IMG/VR virus record: IMGVR_UViG_3300022752_000001
Coordinates: 1 to 64,000 of that record
Reading direction: 5' to 3' (one strand)
Source of the DNA: a virus
DNA: 64,000 nt
Each line of letters begins with the position of its first letter. Within the stretch, counting starts at the first letter, position 1. A program made the translations under genes and the position numbers. The notes under the pieces were generated by a model that searched no databases, was not told the origin of the DNA, and saw nothing but the letters and a program-made list of their open reading frames with translations. Shown here piece by piece: positions 55,700-64,000 of this stretch.

Positions 55700-56560
55700 C
55701 TACCCGTTAAAGAACCCCGGGAACGTGTATCTTACTGGTTGTTCGTAGCCGAAAGTCGGCTTATTTAAACTGTTGGCGTAATCATCAAGCATCATGTTGG
55801 TTGCGTTTGACCCAGCCGAATCCCCTGCCCCTGCAAAACTGGACAGCAATCCCGCCAAGCCACCTATAATGTCCATACCATTGCCGGCCACTGCACCGCC
55901 CTCCATACCCTTCCCCATCAAGGCGCCTCGACTCGGGCTAGTCGAAGACATGAGGTTCTCACTAAAAGGAGACATACCACCATTGGCATTTGAACTCATT
56001 GGCTTACTCATTTGAGCCGATTCTTTTTTTAAAGAGAACTCAGGTTGCACATCTACGGGCTGACTGGTGGCCTGATTAGCTGCGGGCATTGATGACTTAA
56101 TCTCGGGGAGCAACCGGTCCACACTCTTCATTGCACCCATGATAGAGTTTGAATACTCGCGGGGATTGGTTGTGGCGTACCCAGAAGTGGCCAAGGCATT
56201 GGCAAAGCCCATAGGGTCTGCTTGCCCGCGAACATTCTTGTACCTATCTGTAGATAAAAACTTGGTGTACTCATCCGCGTACTGGTTGAAGTCATTAAAC
56301 TTTTTGAAGTCGGCCTCAGTATTAATCACCCTGCCGTTGACGGTCTCTTTAGTCGGCATCCGCACGGACGGCCCACCCTTCCACTCTTTAATTCCGCCGA
56401 AATTATTTGCTGCCTTCGCAAGCTTGCTTGTTCCCCAACCAGATTCCATAGCCCACTGCGCTATGACCGCATTACTTGGGACACCTAATCTTGCGGCTAC
56501 GCGTTCGGCGGGGACAACTGCTGCTCTGATGAAGTCGATCTGTTCTTGTCTTGTAGCCAT
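55700..56560 (-). CDS. Virion glucosaminidase (FlgJ-type)
   Basis: 286 residues. N-terminal half is a glucosaminidase domain: 'VIAQWAMESGWGTSKLAKAA' (catalytic Glu in MESGWG) and 'NNFGGIKEWKGG'. The C-terminal half is Ser/Gly/Met-rich and disordered, probably for virion packing. In podoviruses such enzymes open the peptidoglycan during DNA ejection. No Shine-Dalgarno; -10-like TAGAAT eight bases before the ATG suggests a leaderless mRNA. Confidence 0.8.
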   Translation of the reverse strand: MATRQEQIDFIRAAVVPAERVAARLGVPSNAVIAQWAMESGWGTSKLAKAANNFGGIKEWKGGPSVRMPTKETVNGRVINTEADFKKFNDFNQYADEYTKFLSTDRYKNVRGQADPMGFANALATSGYATTNPREYSNSIMGAMKSVDRLLPEIKSSMPAANQATSQPVDVQPEFSLKKESAQMSKPMSSNANGGMSPFSENLMSSTSPSRGALMGKGMEGGAVAGNGMDIIGGLAGLLSSFAGAGDSAGSNATNMMLDDYANSLNKPTFGYEQPVRYTFPGFFNG

Positions 56561-56568
56561 ATGTTTAT

Positions 56569-56596
56569 ATTCTAATTACTTACGTTTTTTGGTCAA
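56569..56596 (-). promoter_or_regulatory. Promoter for glucosaminidase
   Basis: TTGACC 56596-56591, GTAAGTA (variant of GACAGTA) 56583-56577, 16-base spacer, TAGAAT 56574-56569. Confidence 0.5.
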
Positions 56597-56601
56597 TAAT
56601 C

Positions 56602-59600
56602 CTACAGCTTTACGCCTTGTCTGATTAGTTCGGGTGTAATTTGTTTCTTGGCGGTCTCTGACGCTTGCTGGCCAAGCTTCTGTAGATAGTTGTCCAACTG
56701 CTCCGAACTCATTCTTTTGGCCATCGCAAAGAAAGACGGGCGTCGCACAACCTGGGCAATAATCTTTCCCCTCATCTCCCTAAATTTATAGAACTGCTCA
56801 TCGTTTAGCTGGTAATTACCCACCTTGGTTCCTCGTCTTGCGTCCGGGATAAAGGCGTTCTTGGCCATGAAGAGTTTAAACAAGGGATCGGCCTCAGAGG
56901 TGTTAATAAACCTTTGAAGGAATAGCATACGCTCGGGTCCAGCCGGGGCGTTAACAACCTCACCCAGCACGTTGAGTTGAGGTGTCCCGGTCATGCTTTT
57001 AAGGATAGGCACTTTATTAAAGAGCCACTTTCCAACAAAGCTCGTCTGCTGTTGCGGGGTGGGTTCGAAGATCTGGTCGGCTTGTTTGATAACGTTGGGA
57101 ACAGCGTTGCCCACCGCACCGGAGAAGAAGTTCTGCAATGCAGAAACGTCCTGACCCTCAGACGTTCCGTCCAACATCTTAAACAAGTTGGACAACCCTT
57201 GAAGGAATGATTGGTTGAAAGGTACCTGCGCGACGGCGAGGGCGGCCGAGGTCAGCTTCTCGGTCATGTCTTTCTCGCGACCTCTTGGGTAGTTGGATTG
57301 ATCGAACCACGTTCCGACAATCGACAAAGGAATAGCTAGCGGAGTGGAAAGGTAGCTGAGCTTGATGCTGTTGCCCCCGAAAGAGAACGAGTAAGGAACA
57401 TACCCGCCTTCTCGCGCCTGTTTTCTTGCCGCCGGATCGGAAGGCCCCCCACCGGTGATAGTAAACCCATCATCCTGACCGTCATCGTCCTTATCTTTTA
57501 ACATTCCAACTAGACCAGCCAGAACCAACATCGCGCTTGTTCCAATAACTGATTGAATGGCGTACAAACTGCCCTGCTCTATCTTTTTAATCTGTTCCAT
57601 TTGTTCAACCGTCTTAGCCAACCCGCTGGTCTTTTTAGTTCCAGCTTCACCCCAAGCTTTAAAGGCCCTGTATGCGCCGATTGGAGTGTAGTTGATACTT
57701 TCGTTGGTCACGTTTGAAACGATCTTTGTGAAAGGCACAAACAACGGAACAAGGATTGGATGCTCCCTGGACAACGTGCCAATGCCTTCGGCGATGTGCC
57801 CAAGTAACCCGTAGGGTTTATTGTTGTACGTCGCATACAGCGACAGGTCTTCAGCCCTGCGCATGATCGTAGCTCTCTCCGGGTCAGCCTGGATCGCCAA
57901 GTCGCGGAGTTCATACACCCGCTTCGTGAAATCCGCCGTACCAGGAGTCAACTTTTCGCCGATAGCTTGCTTTGTGGCCTGCTCTACGAACGAATCCGTC
58001 TGATTGAGTAGTCTTGCGGTCTCTTCCTCGACCGATAGATCGGTTACTCCACCTTCCACATTCTCGATCGCTTGGATCTGAGCTTGAATAGCGGCAAATC
58101 CTTCCATCGCAGAGCGGCCGAACAATGCGTCTGAAGCAGACATAATCCTGAAAATATATTTACCCTTGGACAGTACCTTCTTCATCAAGGTATCGGTTCC
58201 CATAGACTCAAGGGCATTGATGCTTGCCTCGTCCACGTACTTTCCGTTTGTCCTGGGGTTAATGTCCCCATGAAGAAGGATGCCCTTGGCCTCAGCTAAA
58301 GCGATGGTGTGCATCGAAGCTAAGAATGTTTTATACCCGAGTGTCATGTATTTGATTGCCAGCGCCGGGTTTCCTCGGGTAGCGGCCGCGGCCATTGAGT
58401 ATGTCGCGATGTCAGCGATTGCCTTAAATGCGGTTGACACAAAGTTCATCCAGAAGGTTGCCGGACCGGACAACATGGACATGTACCAGTAAGCGGAAAC
58501 TTGAGGAAGCGCACCCGACTTTGTGGAGTTATGAAGAAGTCTAAGGGCATCATGGAACTTCCTATCTCTTTGGAAACCGTAAGGTGTCCTTGAAGCATCA
58601 ACCATCATCTTGCGAAGAGTTTCAGCCGTGTTTACATCGAACGAAGGGAACTTGCCCAGGCTTTCAATGGTTGAGAGCACGACGTCATCATTGATTGCCC
58701 CCAAGGCAGCCAGCTCAAGGATCTTTCTGGCGTCGCCTGAGATAGCATCCTCGATGGTGTTACCTGACTTGGAGATTGGAGGCTTCACCACTTCATGCAT
58801 TTCCCCGATCAGTTGCTCAATACGCTCGGCCCGAAGCTCAGCGTTATTCATGCCTTTACGGTTTACAATATTCCTGCGGAGCGTGCGGCCACGTAGACTC
58901 AAAGCCTTGCCGAGTTGGGTCTGCATGTTCTTTTGAACCATGTCAGCCAACTCAAATAGCAGGGGCTTGTTCTCATATTCCGGCAGAAGTTTGGCCAACA
59001 CGCTGACAAGGTTTTCTCCGCTGAACTCGGCGTAATGATTTCGGATGATAGTGGCTAGATCTTCCTGATTGGCCTGTGCCAATGCTGCTCCGTATAGTGT
59101 GTTGATCTGCTGGATCAGCGCCTGAACACCAGCATCATTCAGAGTAAGTCCCAATGCTTCGCCTTGAGCCTGCCTAACCTCTTCCCCGAGCGAATCCAGC
59201 TGCTCGCCTACCTTGTTCTTTAACTCGGCTCTTGTTTCCGCAAGTCGAGAGACATATTCACTCACCATCCCGGATGGTGTGCGCATCAGAAATTCTTTAA
59301 GAAGCCTATACCCAATTGAAATTGTTTGGCCCATACCCCGACCCAGACGACTTACCTGTTTTAAAAGGGTTGTTGCCTTGTGAAGCTGTCCAGTCTCCGT
59401 AAACCGACCGATAGCAATGCTGGCTAAGGTGACGATTTGAGTTTGATTAAGATTATAACTCTGATCACCGATATCCACCAACGATGTTTTGTCCGGGTCT
59501 ACGGCGGCTGAAGAAAGCCATACAGCGACTTTGTCTGCGCTCAACTCATTTAGGATGCTTTCGATGCTATCAATAGCACCCAGGTTCTTTAAGTAAGCGA

Positions 59601-62600
59601 TCTCTCCTGCTCTGGTTTTTTCTTCGTACGTGGGAACACCGCCCTCGTTTTCAAATAACTCCGCCCGCCTGGATGCGGCCGCTTCTTGTCTTTGCGCCCC
59701 GATAGGTTTTTCCCGGTTTAACGCTTCCCCAACGGAAGCCAGTCCCTCGGCCTCAATACTCGGCTCGTTAACCGTCGGGGGAGCTACGTAATCAGAGTAG
59801 TAGCGTTCATAAAGCTCGCTGACTTTGTTGTACGTCTCGTAAAGACTTCTGGCTCTCGGGTCGGATGAAGCTTTAAGGGCGCTAAAGAGATTAAAGACCG
59901 AATCAAGCACCGTCCGCAACCAACCGAGGAATGATTTTCTTTGCGCCCTGGCGAAGTTATCCATCGCCATAATTTGCTGACGGGATTGCCCACGGATTAG
60001 GCTCGATACCCGGTCCTGCACCTGAAGGCTTCTTTGAAGCTCCAAGCCTTCGGTAAATATTTTAGCTCCCCTGCTCTTGTCCAACTCCAGAAGTAGCCGC
60101 AAGAACTCAGCCACCAGGACTTCATCGCTTTGCTTGGTTTCCGGGTAAAGTTCGCCAAGAGCTTCCGTAACTGAAACCGCCTTTTGCCCAGGTAGTTTGA
60201 CCTTGAGTCCATTATCTTCTGATCGCAAGAAGTTTGCCGCTTCGCGGACGCGGCCGTTGTAGTAAGACTCCCAAGATACGCCGCCGTTGGGGAACTGAGC
60301 CCTGTATTCTTTACGGAGTTGCTCGAAGTATGAAAGATGCGCCACTTCGTGCGCAATCAGCTGGTCCATCAACTGCTCGGTCAGTTTGTCGTACGTGTTT
60401 CGAGCTACGGGGTCAAGGAAGTTAATGTCTTTCTGCTGGAAAAGTTTTTCTGCCAGAAGCTCAGGGTTAACGAAAATAGTCGAATTTACCGGGTCCATAG
60501 GATTGTCGGAACCGCGAACCGTAAACACCGGGTAGTTCTCCGTGGTGTTCGACTGAAAGTTCACGTTCTTCAACCCCTTGCGTCGGGCCGAGGACCGCAA
60601 ATACTCCATTGCCTTCTCCTGCCTCTGGTCCTGGAGATTAAGAAGGTTAGAATCAAAACTTACACCCGCATCGGCAAACCCTTCTTCTGTCGCGTACTTG
60701 GAGGCTCCTGATACATCCGCCTCAATCTTCCTTACCCTGGAGATGTTGGCCTGCTTGCGGTAAGGGTCGTTGACCTTGCGCATCTCGTTAAGGACGTAGG
60801 CAGGGTCGAAGGAGCTCCGGTTTTCAAAAGCCGGCAGGAGAACATTAAACAAAATATCGCGAACACGAGCCCTGTCGTTTTCAGGGCTGATAAGCTCATC
60901 CGGGCTTAGCGTTCCGTCAAACTTACCTACCGGGTCCAGCAGTTGCTCGAATAACTGCTCCCTTGTGGTGCCATTAAATTTGTAGATTTGGTTTAGCCGA
61001 TTAAGGATAAGTTCTGACGCATCCTTTAACGACGCCATGGGGCTGTTTGCGAGAATGTTTAAAAGGGTCTTCGGCAATGCCCCCACTCGCTTTGGGTTAG
61101 CGGCAAGGTTGATTATCCTTGTCTCTGGAGTTGATTTGTTGCCGATAGGAATTCCGGCCTGCCGAATGTCCTTCCGCAGCTGAGCCGCCCGGTTTTGTTC
61201 ATCAACAATCTCCTGCTCATATTGCCGAAGCGCCTCACGTACTTTTTCAGCATCCGCAAACTCCTGCATGTCGTTGCGTACAAGCTCCTGAAGAATCCCT
61301 TCGTATTGTTCTTTGGCGATTTGACCGAGAACAGCCGGCTCAATGAAAGAGGACGGAATGCCAGGCAGTGCCCCGAATATCGAGTTAAGGAGCTTGCCAC
61401 TGAGAAAGCCCTTACCCTTTCCAGCATCACCAATTTGCGATTCTTCTTTAAGTTTGACGGTGGGAAACAGAATATCCAACTGGGCGTTGCTTTTGCCGAA
61501 CACCAACCCCTGCTGGGCTTTTTCATCACCTTGATACACAGTAGGGACATAACCCGCAGTAAATCCAAACCCTTCGCGCATAACAATGTCATGAACCGCC
61601 CGCCTAATGAAAGGAAGTCCTTCCCTATACTCAGCCATCTGATTGATAAAGGCTTCGTACTTTTTCCTGCGTTTGTCTTTGGTTGGTAGTGTTTCATATT
61701 TGTCTAGCTCCGTGTCGTATGAGTCACCTGCTAAATCTTTTTGGGCGTCATAGTCGTTGCCGCTTTGGTCCGGCAAGAAGGCAACGTCGATAGCCTTTGA
61801 TTCTGTTTCATTTGATTCGACCTTTTCCGTTGTCCCTTCCAATGAGACGAAGGAAACCTCGTTTATTTTCATGTTAGCGGCAATACCCACTACCCGTTTT
61901 GCCAGACCGTCAACGCCACCATAGCCCTCAACTGACAAGGCAGTCACAAAACCGTAAAGCGTATTTGTAGGACGAGACTCGTTTAAGTACTCATCGCCAA
62001 ACTGTTCGCGCATGTCTTCGTACTCAGAAAGAATCTTATTGAGCACGGCGTTGAGTTTCGCGCCATCAGCAGTCTTACTCATTAAGAGGGTTTCAATAAA
62101 CACTCTGCGCATCAACTCACTATCCTTAAAAGTCTCGGTCTGATTGATATTAAGATTGTCGACCAGGTTGTTTGCCTCTTGCTCCGGGATACCGCTTTTC
62201 TTTACGCGACTCAGGAAGTGCTCTCTTGGCCGCCCCGACGTGTTCGGGAACTTCCTAGAGACACCCGCGTTCCAGCCTTTGGTCGTATCGTTGGCGTCCA
62301 CCGGGCTGTACACCACACCACTATTAAATACGTTAACCGCATCTTCAATGAGCCTCGGCAATAGACGAAGTTCATCGGCGTCGAAAGCTCCCTCGTTAAT
62401 AGCCTGCTGGAAGCGAGACTCGACATTCTCCAGGAATAGATAGTTCTGCTTCTCCCTTGTCTTTAGGCTCATTATGTTCGCGAGCCCCTTCTCTAACGAC
62501 TCACGCGTCTTTCCGAATCCGTCTAGGTAGGACTGAGCAACGGCTTGAAGCAAGAGAACTCGGTTCTTAATTTCGTCGTCCGAGAAAGTTACGTCATCCA

Positions 62601-64000
62601 ACGAAAGAGTATCCACACTGGCTGCTCTCTTTTCCCGCAACCATTCGTTAATGTTGTTGCCAAGATCGATAGCTTGTTCACGCGATAGAGCTGCAACCTC
62701 TCCAGTAGTCATTCTTCTTGCCCCATAAGGCAACTGACCAATCCACTCACCTTTAGAGTTATCGTAAACCCCGGTCAGGTAAAATCCGTCGTCGGTAGCA
62801 TCAAAGGAAACGACATTTTGAAGCGCCTGAAGCTGTTGGTTAAACTCCAGAACATCCCTTGAAACAAGAATAGGACTGCTAGAATCCTTAATCGTACTTA
62901 ATATATTCTGATACGTGCTTACCAGATCCTGAATACTAATATCCTTTGGTAGAAAGATATATTGGCCCAGCTTATCCTGCTCTGCGGCTACAGCGGTAGC
63001 GGCTTGGAGACTCTCTTCTTCGGAAGCTACTTCATCTGTCGGACGCTGTGGAAGCGGAGCTTTATCTCCCATGTACTCACCCGTGCGAGGATCTGTAATT
63101 CCTGTAACGATTGCGTAACCATCTTTGGTCGTGACAGGCATCTCTTTGCCCGTCGTTCTGGCAATATAGGAAATTCTTGGAAGAACAATCATCCGAACGT
63201 ACTTGCCTTCGGGGTCTGCTTTGCGGATCAGCTCAGCTTTTTCTGGCGAGATCAACATGCTTAACCTAGCAGACTTAACTTCCTTAGCCCCCTCGGCTGG
63301 TTCAAGAAGCCTATTATAAGCCACTCCACCCATTCCTCTGTCTACCTCGCCCGCGCCCTTCTGTGTTTCTATTTCCGGGATAGATTCGTCGGCAAGCCCT
63401 TCCTCAAACCTTCGCTCACCTTCACTCAACTGCTTATTTACGGACGGGATAGTTTCTCCAGTGGGGCTAAAAGCCGGAACGGTATCCCCAACTACGCCGA
63501 CCCCACCCCCAGCAATTTCTTCCTTAGTGCCTAGTTCGATCTCTTTATTAAATTCGTTTTCTTGGGTCGCAAAGAACGGCTGAAGGAGCCTGTAAAATAC
63601 GCTTGTAAAGTCCTTTGATAATCCAGCTACAGGAGCTTCGGATGTTACAATTCCGAAGGCTGTTTTCATCTCGGTGACCATGATGCTGTCGCCGTGCCTG
63701 ACGACGCCGGTGAAGATGCCAGGGTACGCTCGCACAAACTGAATAGTGTCCTGATCTGCAATAACTACGGGTTCGCCACGGGCCAGTTTTTCTGACACAT
63801 CCAACGCAAACCTACCTCTCCAGTCGGTGCTTGGGATTTCACCAAGCAAACCCTTAGCCTGGGCCCAGCTCATATCTCGGAGTTCTTCCGGGGTCAGTGC
63901 TTTTTGAGCCGACATCTCACGAGTATCGAAAGCTTTAAGAGAGGTGGTCGGGTGTAAAACATCCGTATCCGGCACGATATTTACTCCGCCTGCATTGGGT
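56602..64000 (-). CDS. Giant internal virion / ejection protein, open at window edge
   Basis: At least 2466 residues; open to the right edge. Joined to positions 5-1 it becomes 2467 residues with ATG at 5, reading M-K-P-N-A-G-G-V-N-I-V, and GGAG six bases upstream. Around residue 1219 is HEVAH (in 'DQLIAHEVAHLSYFEQ'), a zinc metallopeptidase signature. Further on are long helices, Ala/Gly-rich amphipathic stretches (about residues 1850-2050) and a basic C-terminus. Size, operon place and glucosaminidase neighbour fit gp16-like or PLxRFG-type giant ejection proteins. The GTG at 63975 is probably not the true start. Confidence 0.75.
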   Translation of the reverse strand, partial: PNAGGVNIVPDTDVLHPTTSLKAFDTREMSAQKALTPEELRDMSWAQAKGLLGEIPSTDWRGRFALDVSEKLARGEPVVIADQDTIQFVRAYPGIFTGVVRHGDSIMVTEMKTAFGIVTSEAPVAGLSKDFTSVFYRLLQPFFATQENEFNKEIELGTKEEIAGGGVGVVGDTVPAFSPTGETIPSVNKQLSEGERRFEEGLADESIPEIETQKGAGEVDRGMGGVAYNRLLEPAEGAKEVKSARLSMLISPEKAELIRKADPEGKYVRMIVLPRISYIARTTGKEMPVTTKDGYAIVTGITDPRTGEYMGDKAPLPQRPTDEVASEEESLQAATAVAAEQDKLGQYIFLPKDISIQDLVSTYQNILSTIKDSSSPILVSRDVLEFNQQLQALQNVVSFDATDDGFYLTGVYDNSKGEWIGQLPYGARRMTTGEVAALSREQAIDLGNNINEWLREKRAASVDTLSLDDVTFSDDEIKNRVLLLQAVAQSYLDGFGKTRESLEKGLANIMSLKTREKQNYLFLENVESRFQQAINEGAFDADELRLLPRLIEDAVNVFNSGVVYSPVDANDTTKGWNAGVSRKFPNTSGRPREHFLSRVKKSGIPEQEANNLVDNLNINQTETFKDSELMRRVFIETLLMSKTADGAKLNAVLNKILSEYEDMREQFGDEYLNESRPTNTLYGFVTALSVEGYGGVDGLAKRVVGIAANMKINEVSFVSLEGTTEKVESNETESKAIDVAFLPDQSGNDYDAQKDLAGDSYDTELDKYETLPTKDKRRKKYEAFINQMAEYREGLPFIRRAVHDIVMREGFGFTAGYVPTVYQGDEKAQQGLVFGKSNAQLDILFPTVKLKEESQIGDAGKGKGFLSGKLLNSIFGALPGIPSSFIEPAVLGQIAKEQYEGILQELVRNDMQEFADAEKVREALRQYEQEIVDEQNRAAQLRKDIRQAGIPIGNKSTPETRIINLAANPKRVGALPKTLLNILANSPMASLKDASELILNRLNQIYKFNGTTREQLFEQLLDPVGKFDGTLSPDELISPENDRARVRDILFNVLLPAFENRSSFDPAYVLNEMRKVNDPYRKQANISRVRKIEADVSGASKYATEEGFADAGVSFDSNLLNLQDQRQEKAMEYLRSSARRKGLKNVNFQSNTTENYPVFTVRGSDNPMDPVNSTIFVNPELLAEKLFQQKDINFLDPVARNTYDKLTEQLMDQLIAHEVAHLSYFEQLRKEYRAQFPNGGVSWESYYNGRVREAANFLRSEDNGLKVKLPGQKAVSVTEALGELYPETKQSDEVLVAEFLRLLLELDKSRGAKIFTEGLELQRSLQVQDRVSSLIRGQSRQQIMAMDNFARAQRKSFLGWLRTVLDSVFNLFSALKASSDPRARSLYETYNKVSELYERYYSDYVAPPTVNEPSIEAEGLASVGEALNREKPIGAQRQEAAASRRAELFENEGGVPTYEEKTRAGEIAYLKNLGAIDSIESILNELSADKVAVWLSSAAVDPDKTSLVDIGDQSYNLNQTQIVTLASIAIGRFTETGQLHKATTLLKQVSRLGRGMGQTISIGYRLLKEFLMRTPSGMVSEYVSRLAETRAELKNKVGEQLDSLGEEVRQAQGEALGLTLNDAGVQALIQQINTLYGAALAQANQEDLATIIRNHYAEFSGENLVSVLAKLLPEYENKPLLFELADMVQKNMQTQLGKALSLRGRTLRRNIVNRKGMNNAELRAERIEQLIGEMHEVVKPPISKSGNTIEDAISGDARKILELAALGAINDDVVLSTIESLGKFPSFDVNTAETLRKMMVDASRTPYGFQRDRKFHDALRLLHNSTKSGALPQVSAYWYMSMLSGPATFWMNFVSTAFKAIADIATYSMAAAATRGNPALAIKYMTLGYKTFLASMHTIALAEAKGILLHGDINPRTNGKYVDEASINALESMGTDTLMKKVLSKGKYIFRIMSASDALFGRSAMEGFAAIQAQIQAIENVEGGVTDLSVEEETARLLNQTDSFVEQATKQAIGEKLTPGTADFTKRVYELRDLAIQADPERATIMRRAEDLSLYATYNNKPYGLLGHIAEGIGTLSREHPILVPLFVPFTKIVSNVTNESINYTPIGAYRAFKAWGEAGTKKTSGLAKTVEQMEQIKKIEQGSLYAIQSVIGTSAMLVLAGLVGMLKDKDDDGQDDGFTITGGGPSDPAARKQAREGGYVPYSFSFGGNSIKLSYLSTPLAIPLSIVGTWFDQSNYPRGREKDMTEKLTSAALAVAQVPFNQSFLQGLSNLFKMLDGTSEGQDVSALQNFFSGAVGNAVPNVIKQADQIFEPTPQQQTSFVGKWLFNKVPILKSMTGTPQLNVLGEVVNAPAGPERMLFLQRFINTSEADPLFKLFMAKNAFIPDARRGTKVGNYQLNDEQFYKFREMRGKIIAQVVRRPSFFAMAKRMSSEQLDNYLQKLGQQASETAKKQITPELIRQGVKL

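Overview
The window reads as the genome of a temperate, short-tailed (podovirus-like) double-stranded DNA phage of a Gram-negative host. No tape-measure, sheath or baseplate genes are seen. There is a portal, a large terminase, a coat protein, a set of fibre proteins, a FlgJ-type virion glucosaminidase and a giant ejection-type protein. A lipobox plus C-terminal-anchor spanin implies an outer membrane. The integrase active-site variant (NxxRH instead of HxxR) resembles forms I associate with Verrucomicrobiota; that host guess is weak. The two window ends join in frame into one gene with a good ribosome binding site, so the sequence is probably a complete circular or circularly permuted genome of about 64 kb.

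Layout. (1) 24577 down to 1, continuing across the join to 54013, all minus strand: terminase, portal, scaffold, head fibres, coat protein, small head proteins, lysis cassette (XhlA-like, u-spanin, holin-like, endolysin), large tail protein, fibre cluster, giant internal protein, glucosaminidase, Ala-rich internal protein. (2) 24.6-24.9 kb: attP built on the 3' half of a tRNA-Thr(TGT) gene, next to the integrase. (3) 24.9-36.5 kb, plus strand: integrase, RHH and HTH regulators, then a replication module (PDDEXK resolvase-like nuclease, SNF2-type helicase, DUF2800-type RecB nuclease, ssDNA-binding candidate, family A DNA polymerase, AEP primase/SF3 helicase) and a 2OG-Fe(II) oxygenase. (4) 36.5-41.7 kb: small genes on both strands around a noncoding iteron-like region (GGGTAAC repeats), a G-quadruplex motif and an HTH gene facing paired palindromes. 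(5) 41.8-54.0 kb, plus strand: about thirty-five tightly overlapping, mostly tiny genes, including rIIA-like, rIIB-like, DUF932-like, GP88-like and two HhH DNA-glycosylase-like proteins.

The most unusual elements are these. A compact group I intron of about 265 nt interrupts a head-fibre gene just upstream of the coat protein; splicing replaces a stop-containing tail with a short in-frame second exon. A phage-wide promoter-like motif, TTGACW-N7-GACAGTA, is often placed so close to start codons that leaderless transcripts are implied. The scaffold and two small head proteins share a C-terminal tail (F-V/L-D-S/A-x-E-K/T-G). An eleven-copy GGGTAAC cluster is a candidate replication origin. The rIIA/rIIB pair in an integrase-bearing phage is also notable.
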